Origin: Liolophura sinensis | Taxonomy: Eukaryota > Mollusca > Polyplacophora > Chitonida > Chitonidae | Assembly: GCF_032854445.1 (NCBI RefSeq) | Contig: NC_088300.1 | Coordinates: forward strand, 62,656,984-62,720,983 | DNA length: 64,000 nucleotides | Reading direction: 5' to 3' | Shown: piece after piece, positions 46,605-59,600 of the stretch | How the letters are laid out: each line of letters begins with the position of its first letter | Numbering within the stretch: position 1 is the first letter of the stretch | The notes under the pieces: model-generated | What the model was told of the DNA's origin: nothing | The model's input: only the letters and a program-made list of their open reading frames with translations | Database searches by the model: none | Program-made: the position numbers and the translations under genes

Positions 46605-46768
46605 TTAGTCCTAATAAGGAAGTCGAGGCATCACCACGTAAAAATGTAAAAGATTAATTTCACAAGATTTCGATCCACATGCCGGGATCATTATCAAGGC
46701 AGGTGGATCGAAAACTTCTGAAATATTTTACACTTATGTGATGGTGCCTCGACTTCATTATTACTATT
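46605..46768. mobile_element. Foldback (hairpin) element, about 160 bp
   Basis: Outer arms GAAGTCGAGGCATCACCACG and, inverted, GAAGTCGAGGCACCATCACA; inner arms TTTCGATCCACATGCC and, inverted, TTTCGATCCACCTGCC; loop around GGGATCATTATCAAGG. No coding capacity. Its palindromic plan resembles the element at 35884-36015, but the sequence differs. Confidence 0.78.
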
Positions 46769-48575
46769 GAACTCACGTTCAACTATGAGTCTTAAGCTGT
46801 AATATTAACTTTACATACACATTACTACTAATCCAATGCATGAAATATATGCATAGATATTTCCTTCATTAAGCTTCTTGTAGTGGGCTTATTTGGGCCA
46901 TGAAATGCGACTTCCGCTACTTCCTTAACAAAGGACTGCCATTGTTGTAGGCCTATGCCCTTAGATATACCGGCACCTCACGAGCTGCATGGTTTAACAG
47001 ACTAAAAACATGAAGTAGCTGTTATTATGAACCAAGACTTGACTATGAGGTTAAAAGTGTTCATTTTTTCGTTCAATCCAACTAAAACACATAACTTTTT
47101 CTGTTTCCGTTAGGATGTTCTTAAAATAATCAATAGCTGTAATTCACAAAGAATAATCAGACAGAATGCTTCATGCCCAAGAGGTAAAATTCCTGTGATT
47201 ATTTTATTTTGTTGGACAAATCAGATACACTAAATACAAGGATAAACCATCAGTTATTCGGGGCAACAAGCACAGGTGCTGTGAAAGACAAGAGAGCAAG
47301 TTCAAAGTAAAATGGAAGCAAGTTTTATTTCACATCATCTAGGCAACATATATCCCTGAAGAATGGTGTCTACTTTAAGTTACTCATGAGTAAGCCAGTA
47401 GTAAAAGACACCCTACAACATTAGAAATGTGACAAACACCGTACATACACCTGCTACAATACTGGCTTGACATACGGAGCTGCAACACGACGCCGCTTAA
47501 TGTTTAAAAAAAAACAAAAAACAAAACAAAAAACCTTAACTGCTTTTGAGTCCCTTTTTAACTGTTAAGAATAAACAGCTTGTAGTCATTATATTCAATA
47601 TTAATCTGCTAATTAAGGCTTCTAAAATAAATATTCCTAAACTGATTCAAATTCATTTCTGAGTTTAATGATTAGACAATGGGTATTAAAACCACAAACC
47701 CCAAACTAAATGCTTAATTGTCATTATCTAGTGCCCCCCCCCCAAAAAAAAAAACCCACAACACTCAAGCCATGAAAAAGCAGCATTTATTTAACTGACA
47801 TCTCAGCTATAATTACCTTCTTTATTACCTATTCAAAGTATCATACTTAAATGGAAGCTCATTCTGTGCCACATACTACTTTATACATATAAAGAGTTAC
47901 TGTAGATGACCTAATATTTCGCCCAATGGATTTTTTTAGGGGCAAATAAATATCATTATATTCCTTTCGGTATTGAAATTTGCATTTATCTACTAGTACA
48001 TCACCCTACCTTCCAAATTAACCTCAAAACACCTTTCCAAGATCAAAAGATCTCTGAGAATCATGTCAAATGAGTAACTTTACCAGAGACAAGATTCTAG
48101 GTCATTTACAATAATTCAACTATGGCAAAGCTGCAAGGATAAAAAAGTATCCAGTATACAAAATTTACAACAATATCTTTCACAGGACATATACATGCAC
48201 AGCTGTGAGTCATTTTGTTCAACCACATGTTTGTGTACCTGTATGGGAGACTCCATTATTGCACTTTGAGAGACGACACACAGAGGTAACACTCAATGAA
48301 TGTTACTAGTATCAGCAGAGATGTACACAAATACACTGTGAGACTAACCTTATACAAAGATCCAAATTACAGCATATTCTTTTAATAAATCATCAACCAC
48401 ATCCACCTGTTAACTGTTCATTCATCACTGGGATAAGGCCCAATATGAGGGTTGACATTTTTTCGTAACTCTAAAACAGTTTATCTGTACAGAATTATTA
48501 AAGGAGATGCACGGCTACTCTGGTGACAATGTTGTGTCTGTATATGTCAAGCATATGAACAGTGTCTGTGTGTTT
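46769..48575. other. Gene-free AT-rich tract
   Basis: No exon recognised. A C10A12 homopolymer junction sits at about 47736-47757. Part of this stretch up to 53381 could be a very long ORP8 3' UTR, but I see no decisive poly(A) site. Confidence 0.4.
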
Positions 48576-48765
48576 AATTAATTATTTATTTGATTTCAAG
48601 AATTTTTCCCTTCTATGAATGTCCGGTTTATAGGCAGAGGAAAGGCAAGGAGACATATGAACGAGACAATTATAATGATCCCAAGTACCTCTACCGAATT
48701 CCCCACCATGCTTCCCACAAGGAGGGCTACGGAATTGATAACTTACATGTACATACAAACACATA
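48576..48765 (-). repeat. Degraded SINE-like tail and body
   Basis: AATTATTTATTTGATTTCAA, GAATTTTTCCCTTCTATGAA and TGTCCGGTTTATAGGCAG resemble the inverted 3' end of family B (compare 25372-25550), with an unmatched body. Confidence 0.35.
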
Positions 48766-50580
48766 CAAACCCAATTCGTAAAACTGAACATGTGCTATGT
48801 TCTCAAATTAACTTCGGCACTTAAAAAAATTAAGCTATTAGTTCTGAACACAGTAACCCTGCATATTAGCCTATGCTCAGAAATAATAAGCTCACAAAGT
48901 CAAGTACCCAAACGTAATATTCAGCCCATGCAATCACCTAAAATTCTTAGCACCTTTTCACAACAATATATATACTAGTATTCACTACATTATTGTTATC
49001 ACAGAGGAAGAAGGATCTTCACTGGCTACGTCAATGTGCTGTGTACAGATGTAAAGCCGTAAAATCTGACTTTCTAAGGACTGCCTACTTATCTACCACT
49101 ATAGCCCTAACATTTCTGTCACTGACAATTCTGTCTTGTCAGTCTGTATGCAATAAAGAATTAATAAAAGACATAAATCCTGAATTGTAGAATTATGAAA
49201 ATTCCGAGGCTGACCGAGTTTCTTTCAAACTTTACCTTCTGCCATTAATTTAGTAGAAGGATTAAAATTTAGGCAAACAAATTTGTCAATCCATATCTGA
49301 CGTCAAATTATTTCAGAACTCTGAAAACTTAGTGTTTCATAGTCCCAAGCAGCAGCACTTGTACACAATAACAGTCCTTGAAAAAAAAGAAGAAAGAAAG
49401 AAAGAAAGAAAAAGAAAAAGAAAAAAAACAGCACTTTCTACAAGTTTGCGTAACTATTGAGGTGCAACTAAAAAAAAAAGGGGGCAAAAAAAAAAAAACC
49501 CAACAAGAAAGCAAAAACAGAAAAATAATGCAAACAATAACAAAAGGGTTATCCATAGAATTATTTGTACATATACAAGATCAATAATAGCTCCACCACT
49601 CTACTGGTCTAAAGATACGTTTTCAGTTCCTCTTGCTATGTTAGTAATATTACGTTATTATAAGGAAAATATGCATAATTCCAATTAAATATAAATAGTA
49701 CACCGATTCTTCTGCAATGTTCTCACATATCATCAGAGGTCATCTAACAAAAAGAAGAAGTTACCTACTGCCTACTGCAAGTGCAGACTTGCTACTAAAT
49801 CAAAGATCTCCAGGCTTCTCAAATATTCTGCCTATTGATGTTCGGATTGAGCATGGTGTTCTGAATTGATTTTATACCATTCATTCTAAAGCTCATACCT
49901 TTTTGAGATCACAGGAATTAGACAAACAAAATGGGACTACAACTGGGTAAGAGCAGCTACTTGTTCCATAAAACAATGGCTAAATATGCAGGATGCAAAC
50001 ATTATGGATAAAACAAGGTGTTTGTTGCATCAACTTTCGGTTTGGTCTGACCGCTAAAAAATCAATGGTAATGAGCTAATATGACAAATACATAGTACAG
50101 TTTATGTATAATGTACTTTCAAACATCATAAACATATGTTTATATCCGAGACACTACCTCCTGTAAAACCATACTCTGAACATCTCTTAGGTTGAAAATT
50201 TAAAGTTAATTTGCCTGGCATTCTTTATGGTTATTTTAAAAAAAAAAACAAGAAGCCTCCAGCCTCTTACTTACATGTTCTACAAAATGAAACAGAGGCT
50301 TCTTTCTTTTTACATCTTACAAGTAACCAACATTATAGACTTTCTTCAATTCAACAAACTTTATAAACACTTGATAACAACCAACCTCACATTAAACTGT
50401 TTAACATTAGGTAAAACCAGATTCAATTTCTCACAAGAAATGTAAACAGCTAAAAAAAAAAAAAATATGAGACAATATGCCATCGACACTGTACACACTT
50501 TGTATTGCACTGTGGCATAAAACTATGCCAGGACACAGATGAGAAACAAGACTCTCAACTGGGGATGATATGATCTCGAA
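48766..50580. other. Gene-free tract with a purine-rich stretch
   Basis: Positions 49380-49500 are A/G-rich (AAAGAAAGAAAGAAAGAAAA, then A and G runs) and give a Lys/Glu frame on plus and a Phe/Ser frame on minus. Neither is a gene. Confidence 0.5.
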
Positions 50581-50589
50581 CTATGGATA

Positions 50590-50790
50590 ATGGGCATGAG
50601 AAAGGAGGCTCCCAAACAAGAGAAAGGAGGCTCCCCGACATGAGAAAGGAGGCTCCCACACATGAGAAAAGAGGCTCCCAAACAGGAGAAAGAAGGCTCT
50701 CAGACATGAGAAAGGAGGCTCCCAAACAGGACAAAGAAGGCTCTCCGACATGAGAAAGGAGGCTCCCAAACAGGAGAAAGGAGGCTTTTA
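50590..50790 (+). repeat. 22-bp minisatellite, about 9 units
   Basis: GAGAAAGGAGGCTCCCAAAC plus AG, alternating with variants ending CCGACAT or CACACAT. The minus frame SLFSHVWEPPFSC is an artefact. Confidence 0.92.
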
Positions 50791-50799
50791 ATCCTTAAG

Positions 50800-52865
50800 A
50801 AAGGGCTGATACACCTTTCAAGAAGAGTTACCTGTGGACGAATTTATCCAAAAGGTAGACCATGGACAAAGTTATATCATGTCAAGATGTATGTTTGGTG
50901 TATATAGTTGTTTTTATATGTTCTGACCCTCCGTATTCACCAGTTCAAAAATCACAATACAGAAGAAGATATTCCATGTACCGATATGCAACTGCAGGAA
51001 GAGTCAAATATGCAGGCCATACTACTTGGGCATCCATCCACGGATAGGTGATAGAAATTTCAGGATTGCAGGATTGCACATCCTGTAGGACGTATTTGCA
51101 AATTTTTTTTATCACCCTTTAGTGTGTCCTACCAGGCCAGTTGTTGCACCTCTGAAGGGGGGTATTCCAAAAGTTATCCATTCTGTTGGGTGTATTTGAC
51201 AGTTTTTGGACATCCTGCAATGAGTGTTAGGCCAAATGTTTCCTCACTGCATGTATGTGAAGTATTACAGAAGTCGTTGGATATCCTGTTATCGCCAGAA
51301 TATTTTTGCACATCCTTGGTAAAGGTGTGAAGAAAAATGTTTACAAAACCTCTGTGGAGAAGGTTTTAATGGAGATCCCCGACGACTTCACTTTCACCCC
51401 AAATGTTCCCTTGACAAAACATTTATGCTTTGTTAGTCTTAAAGTGCATTTAACAAAAACACTATCTTAGCAAGTTCCATCCCCAAAATTCAATTAAAGT
51501 TGGACCCTCTGCCTATCTCGTTGACTGGGGAGCCCTGGCTGGGTGACATCATGCCAGTAACACCTGCCGGGATGCTACACTGGAAACCCCTGGAATTGCC
51601 GAATCCATGCATTAGGCCTACCTGCTCTGTGCTTTTCCAGAATTAGCCATTGTATGACTTAATCTATAATTAACCCTAGCATAATGAAAATCATATAAGC
51701 ATGACAGTTTTGCAACAGTTTTAGATCCTTGAAAATCGTGTACAGCCTAGCGACTGAGAGATATGATGACCAATCTCCACTCGCATACCCGCCACAGTAG
51801 ATGAAGCAAAAGCACTCCCATCTGGTTGCTGTCACGAATTGGACATGGTTGTACCCGTGGAGAATTTGGTGCGGTTTCATATACCGGCTCTGACACAAGA
51901 ATCCATGCGGTCAGGCCAGAAGATTTTGACTTGTAATGACCAGCTAGAAAAGTCTGTTGCTCAATACCTTTGAAAGTAAAAATCAAGCAATTTTTTTATG
52001 CTTAATTTTTAAAAGATATCACCAGCAAAATAAATGAGGCTTGAGTTGTATTGAAAAGAAACAGTGATTGGTAAGATATTTAAACACCAATTTAAACTTT
52101 GTCTTCAGTCCCATTGCGGACAATATATGGCATGCTGTGAGGTATCACATGCCCACTGTGTGCGGCGTGAAAAGAAAAACCAATCTGTAGCCTCGTGGAC
52201 ACCGTAGGGCATAGCCCAGTCCCTCCCCACAGTTCGTGTCAGAGCCTGCTGTTTCAAACAAGCAATTAACTAAACTTCTGCATTCCAGGGAATGAAAATC
52301 CTGACTTCTTTTCTTTTTCATTTGGCATTTTGGTAGGGGGAGGGGGGGGGATGTATGTCTCATCCTTCGGCTTTTTCTTCTAGCAAGTCCCAACATGTAT
52401 GACGACTGATTGAATCTGAGCCATATTTTCTCAATCTGTGACATTTTTAGGCCACACATGTAACTTTACAGTATCCTGTGTTGTGTTACTGCAATCACAA
52501 GCCATGCTTAGGCATGGAATAATATCGAAAGTAGTTGTAAAGTATAGCGATTGTCTTCTGTGGTCTGTATTATGCACATAGAGAAGCCTTCATGTCTGAC
52601 AGCAAATGTCGTGATGTCACAAGGTCAAGGGTGACTTGATCATATGTAGATGTCTAATCACCAAATTCTAAAATTTTTCTTCACTTTTCGATGTTTTAAA
52701 CGACCGAAATGGATTCAGGGGACAGTAAACTATCTATAAGCAGTTTGGAAGGCCCAGCATTGGGGTTCTACTTTAACCATGCAAGATGTAACAATTTGAC
52801 TGGGTGTTTGGGGAGCATTCAGTAATCCCAAGTGTGCTGTAGCTTGAGTAATTCTGAGAGATTAT
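50800..52865. other. Gene-free tract between ORP8 and copy B
   Basis: No supported exon or clear repeat. Confidence 0.4.
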
Positions 52866-53372
52866 GGGACAAGATTTTACCAACAAACACAAATTGACCA
52901 ATCCGTTGAGGTCTGTGACAGATGAACTGACTGATCCAATCAAGTCCATTAAACACAAATTAACTGGAAGTCTATTACAAAAACTGACATATCCAGCAAC
53001 GTCTGCCATGTACAAACTAGTCAATCCTGCAAAGGTTTATCACACCAGTCCAGCAAGTTGCATTGCACGCTTGAATAGAGCAATCTAACACAATGTATCA
53101 TACATGAACTGACCAATCCAGCAAAGCTTATCACACGTAAATAAACCAATCCAGTGAGGTCTATTACATACGAATTAACCAATCCAGTGAGGTCTATTAC
53201 ACATGAATTCACCAATCCTGTGAGCTGTACTTCTATACACACAGGATGTGACCAATCCAATCAAGTCTATTACACACAAACTGACCAATCCACCCAGGTC
53301 TATTACACACGAGCTGATCGATGATGATTTGATGATCCACCTGCTTGGCATATTACACAAAAACTGACCCAT
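52866..53372 (+). repeat. Diverged tandem repeat, about 33-bp unit, just downstream of the ORP8 stop
   Basis: CTATTACACACAAACTGACC followed by AATCCAGTGAGGT recurs about 15 times with heavy divergence. It ends about 10 bp from the ORP8 stop codon, so it probably forms part of the 3' UTR. Leu-Val-rich frames on the minus strand (DLTGLVNSCVI) are artefacts of the repeat. Confidence 0.75.
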
Positions 53373-53381
53373 GCTTAAGGC

Positions 53382-53644
53382 CTACTTGAAGAGCCACTGC
53401 AGCAGAGTTTGGAATGTGAGGATGACTGCCAGTATGATCCAGCTCTGGTGTTGAGAGAGGAAGGTGACAGAATTTTCCTGTTTCTGTTGGCGGTATTGCA
53501 TCTGGTGAACCTGTTGCTGGAGTGATTTGAGGCTGGTCAATGTGTCCTGCTGGGCCTGAATCAAGGGCTCCAGGGCCTTCTGCAGCACGTTTTCCTGGAC
53601 TAAGCAGTTCTCCTCATTTGGCTTGCTGGTCAGTGCCATTAAGA
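53382..53644 (-). CDS. OSBPL8: ORP8 last exon (coiled coil and membrane anchor)
   Basis: TATTTTTCTCACAG precedes [15 protein letters not shown]. The exon has a Gln-rich helical stretch and a 19-residue hydrophobic C-terminus, with TAG at 53382-53384. It is the tail anchor that places the protein in the ER. Confidence 0.95.
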
Positions 53645-56600
53645 CTGTGAGAAAAATACAGAGTAAATGAATCACCATATGAAGGTCATTTGTGCCTCTA
53701 AGTACAAAAAAAATGTTGAGTTATGTCAGGGTTTGTACAGGTATATGAAAATGAAATTCAAGGAGTTTTCCAGGAGTTTTTTTGTCATTTTCAAGGCTAG
53801 TTTAACCATACCATGGTGCAAATTATAGACTATATTTTAAATCTGAATTATAGACGCTTTAATTTGCATGAATGTATATTGAATAGTACGCTTGCTTTTG
53901 AAAGAAATATCTGCCCTTCACCTCTGTAATGCGACATATTCTTTGACCTGGCCTTGGCTCAGTAAAAAAAATGAACGCCATATATCATTACACAGGGCTT
54001 CCTCTGCGTCAGTATTTGTAGTATTTTTTTCAGCCAGTCACTTTATCCACTCATCAGATTTTGTAGTAAATACTATTTTTCTTTAGCTATATTTCCTTAG
54101 TGGCCATGACTCTTGTAGGTCACCTTCTGTAATTCGTTTTTATGTGCCTTGATGTAGCTGCTAGAATCAGTTTGGTCTCTTCCAGCTATATCTGGAGTTT
54201 ATCAAATGTTACATTTAGAACAATTGCCCTCAAAATAATGGAACAATGCTTGGCAGCAGGTTTTTGTTTTTGTTTAAAAAAAAAATCAATCCTTTTTTCA
54301 ACCTATCTGTAAGATCCTAGTAAATCATAATTTCCTCTATCAGAAAAATTTGTTATGAAATTAATTTGTAAATTCAGTTTATTTAAATGCAACATCATGA
54401 TCAGTACACTGGAGTGACACAGTCTGACAGGAGAAAGCCAGACGGCGTACACATTTACGTAACGGCACATATTCTGTAACATTTAATTTACTTCGGATCC
54501 AACAAAAAATAGTTTATTAAGTGGAAAAGTTAAAATTTTTCATGGAAGTTAATTTCATTTACAGTTGTAACTCTACCTTAATTTCTTTTCCTTGATAATT
54601 TTTTTTTTTTTTTCTTTTTAACAAATTGGTGATGAAAGACATCCCCCAAAAGGCCATGATTCTCATTTGTTATTTAACAAAAATGATTTCAAGCCTTATT
54701 TAATGTAAATCAACTTGCAACAATGCTGAAGCCCCTTTGTACATTTCTGTCAAGTAATCGCCATAAAACTGTGTTGTTTCCCCGAGATGAGGTTGTTTGA
54801 AATGAAAGTTAGTGGATTATTTTCATAAGAAAATTTGCGAAAATCTACTAAACACCCCAGAAAACTCTCATGGTAGATTTTGTATAAAGTTTTTTTTTTT
54901 TTAAGTAAATTTTATCACCATTTCAAAAAATTGTTCTAAATATGTGATAATGCCGAGTGCTAGTGGAAGCCCTGATTATGGGAGAATTATCAGCGAGCTC
55001 TCGATATACAGACTCGGCGGTCAGCAGGCAATATTTAAATTCGGGACAAACTAAGATTTTCAAGGAGTTTCCAGAAGTATTTGTCTTTTTTAAGGACTTT
55101 CAAGTACTTGAAAATGAAACTATTTTTCAAGGAGTTTCAAGGACTGTGCGCACCCTGTATGAGCATAACAACAGAGAGGATTACTTTCATGTCATTTGTG
55201 AACATCTCCTGAAACGTAATGAGAATGTTTGGCAATGTCATCAGCCAACAAGAACCTGTTCCTCAATCACATAGAGGGCTTATTACACAAGATTGCTGTT
55301 TTCATGTGAGTTGAAAACAACAACAGTTTCTCATCTTTCTGAGTAAAAAAGATGCAAGAAAATATTGATAGGCAAAGGAACAAGCTCAATCAATTCTCAA
55401 AATACATGTGTCATTGTTCTGAATACATCTACATCCAAACCTGCACAGACTGACAGCCCACAGGGCCAGGCAAAATGTATGGTTTCACATGTTGATGGTA
55501 TTCTCACACATTTTTTGACGCACAAGAGATAGAAAGCAGACAAATAATGTGTTTCTGTATATATGTGTATTTGTGGTGCAGTTGTCTCCCTTTACCTGCT
55601 GATCCAGAAGAATCACTGTCATGACGAGGTTCGGCTTCAGCTGCGGAGCTTTCGCTCTCATCCCCGATGTTAGGCAAATGTTTTGACGGCGCCCGCTGTA
55701 TTTTCTGTATGTGCGATGGTCTGATGCGGTCTGCAGATTTGGGGTAGACACGGCTTTCTTTCTTCTGCTCAAGACTGGTGATGCTGCGTGTTCGGACAAC
55801 TGGTGTGCGGTGATGCGTCTGAGTCTGGATGATGAAGTCCTTTTCATACTGAATCACGTCATTGATAGGATCCCATGGTCGCATGCTGTCAACAGGCAAA
55901 TATAAATGTACACATCTAACACAAATCATCATCGTACCTGCCAACAAATGATAACTGTGAACACTCAAATCACCATCACATCATATCTGCCAGCATCCAT
56001 TTCATCATCACATCTGCGAACATCCAAATCATTATCACATCCACATCAAAATCATCACTACATCTACCAGCATCCAATAATCATTATATCTGCCACAAAA
56101 TCAGTTTATTCGCTAAAGATTATGTTTTCATTTCAAAATGCCATAATATGAGAAAATGCTCTTTGTTTTGGAGCAAGTGCATGTCTATGACACCCTTTGC
56201 GGCCGACTAGGTGTTGTGATTTACTTGTACATTCATACTTTCCAGACTTTTGACCAAGTGAAATGTGTGTTTCTTGCACATCTAGACATTGTTTCAGGAA
56301 AGTGAAGCATACTAGGAAGTCTCGAATTTGAGGGCGTGCTTTCTACAAAACAGTCATCATAAAAAACTTCAGATTAAACAAAATGTTTGCCTACTAATGA
56401 CAAAGAAGTCAATGGGCCGATATATATATCCCTAAATATGTACATATGTAAATACCACTGCAATTTCTATCAACTGGGAGCCATCTGAATTAGAACACAC
56501 CACCAGCTAGTGGTCAAGAGCCCTTCATTTCCACGCTGAGCAGATACCTCAAGAATAACTGTTCATAATCAAGTATAACTGTTCATAATCATGGTGAAAA

Positions 56601-59600
56601 AGAGACCACCCTCAATGTCAAGGCGAGCAAAGTTCACATTTTTCTGAATCCAGGCATCAAAACAGATGTTTGTGTACATGTAACAGCTGTCAATCATAAT
56701 GGATGTTTCGGGTCAATAATCCCTCAGCATAAACCACTCACTCCACGTATCTGTAAATCCAGTCCCCAGTGAGCAGGTCCCTCTCAAACAGCTTAGGGAC
56801 CCATTCCAGCATCTGTGCCTTCCTTTCCTTAGCCTCTTGTCTCTGTCTCTCCTCCAGTATGAACTTCTCCTGAGTGGCTGAGTGCATGTTACTGGTTATC
56901 ACAGCATCAGACACTTGCTTCCACAACCTGAGGAATGGAAGAAACAATGCGCACTGTATATTTGTCCTAAATAATCCCCTCAAAAAATACTTTCTTTAAA
57001 GAAAAAATATTACATTTTGTGCCAAATCCTATATTTTTTTTCGCGTTTCAGTAGGACATCACCCTACTTTCCAAACTCCATGCAAACCTCAAAACACCCT
57101 TCTAAAATCAATAGATTTCTCAGCATCAGGCATATTGAGTAACTTAATACAAGCTTCTTCTTGAGCTGTTTAGTACATGTAAATATTCTCTTGTTGAAAA
57201 CTCTGTCCCTGGCTTGTTCTTGACCCAAATCATATGGAAATGGCTTTGATCTAAAGCTGTTTCACTGTGACAAACCCCTAAGCTAAGTATGACAAGAGTT
57301 TCCTCCCATGTTTATGTGCCTTACAATGTACCTCTCTGACTCCATATCCCCCTGCACCTCCAGAGGCACAGTATACCTCTTCAGTCGCTGAGCCTTGATA
57401 TCAGGGGTAGGGTTCCAAAACTGCTCCACAGTCTGTAATATAACAGGTTGCCAGTAACGATCTTTCCACTGCTAGTGTACAAAGTGTTCAGGAAATCACT
57501 GCCCAGCGCTTTTGGGTTCATTCACAGGTGAAATTTTCTCACTGTTACCATTACCACTCAAGTTAGCTTTTGATTTACATTAAAATTTGCTTTAAAAAAA
57601 ACATCTCGGTGTAGATAGAAAATAGGTAAATCAATACAGAAACAAATATCAACTAAAAATTTCATTCACATATACAGCAGTGGAGTAGTCTTCTTAAAGA
57701 ATAAAGTTTTGTCCAAACTTTCAGCAACTTTCTTGTACTACTTCTTCTGGAAGCTTCAACAACACATTTGTCCTTTATATTTATGGCACACCAAATTTCA
57801 CCTGGTCATACATGATGGCCATCTTACCCCTGTGTTCTTATCTTTGATGTAAATGTCCATGTCCCAGTGTCCCTCTATTGTGGCCAGAGTGTCAGAGGCC
57901 AGCTTGATCTTGCCTGCCACTCTGTTAGATGCCCCACCACTCCCCAAGAAGGGCTGTAAACCGAATAATATCACACATACATACAGACAAAGCAACAGTA
58001 TCTATTAAAGGCAACTTTACAGTTTCTGGATGCATAGGTTTACAATTCTATAACTTGTAATGAGGCGGAGCTAAAAAGGCATACAAATATCAATGTGGAG
58101 TGAACTTTTTATACGGAGGATTCAAGACCTGCATTTTTTTTGCATTCCTCCAAAATCTTTCTTATGCATGGAGACATAACTTGTCTGTTTGGGATTACAT
58201 GTTGAACATTATTTGTGTCATTTAACAAAAGTGCCTCTCCCACTAGTCCCAATCGTCCTTACATATTAACGGTGCTGCCTCAGTTGAAATACAAGAGACA
58301 GGACATCCCAACCAATTTCTGTATGCTCACATTAAGATGTTAAGTTATTGACCTATCCTCATACCTTGAGGCCCAGGAAAATAGTGCCAAGAAAGTTATA
58401 TACAGCTGTATGCTTGTTGTGGACCAGGACTGAACCCAGGTTTATTGCTTTTGAGCTGGAAAATGCAGAGTTTCATTTCGCTAACTTACCTTCAATTTGA
58501 ACTCCAGCTCACACCTATAACCAGTCTTGGGACAGTCGATGTAAACTTTACCCCCAAACTCCATCGTTAGCGTCCCAATTAAAATACCTGTGTGACAGAA
58601 AAGACGGAAAGTTTACAAATTTGAGACATGTGGTATTCAAGTGAATGGAACAAAATTATAGTAAACTCAATGTTATCCTAATAAAAAGGCAATTACTAAA
58701 TGACTACATCATGATGTTAATAAAAGATGTAAATGTCCAGGCAGAAGTTACAATTAACCCCCCAAAAACTTCCCCCAAACTACCATCACAAATCACCAAA
58801 TATCTGACAGAATTTCCTCCCAACTTTACTCCCCACAGAAGAATCGGACACGTAGGCTCTTACACACAATCTCAGGGTGTCAGAGGTGACACTTTTGGCC
58901 TAATGAGCCAGAAAAGAACCAGTATTTCTGAAGTTTTAAAGTGTTAAGGCAATGTATTACGAATGACTGTCACACTATAAAGGACAAACCAAATGTAGCT
59001 TCTATTCTGCATGATAGAACGGCTATAAACAATCACAAATGCCATTAGATTTAGTTAGTCAACTCAAAAAGTTTGTGAAATCAATATGCAGCACTTACCT
59101 TTACAATGAGCATATGGCATAGTGATAAAATAGTCCTCTCCTCTCTTTAAAAATGTTAACTTTGCTGTGCCATCCAAAATGGCTGATAATGAATTGCCTG
59201 AAAAAAAAGGAATAAAAATGTACTTTCTGGTCAAACATTTGCTATTCCATGAGGATATACTCCCCATTACAGATCATGGTCTGCCAATGCATTTCCACCA
59301 TCAGACGACTCAGAGGAAATTGAAATATTTCTTCATTTGATTGGTGCATGATAGCTTATAAAGATTTATATACTGGTGGCCAGTTTTATGGAGAAAACCA
59401 ATTTGACAAGTTAATGACAAACTTTACCACAAGCAACACATTTTCACCTGCAGAACAAACCCAAGATGCATGTTATTTTGGCAAAAGACAAGTGAATTCC
59501 AATTAAACTTCATACAAGACCACGTGAATAGCAAGTACATGCATTATTAACCTCTTATTGCCATCAAGTCCCTTGAGACAGGTAGGTGGAGGCAGGTATA

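Noticed and set aside
49378-49587. Lys/Glu-rich small protein
   Set aside because: Encoded by an A/G-rich simple repeat; the opposite strand gives an equally open Phe/Ser frame.
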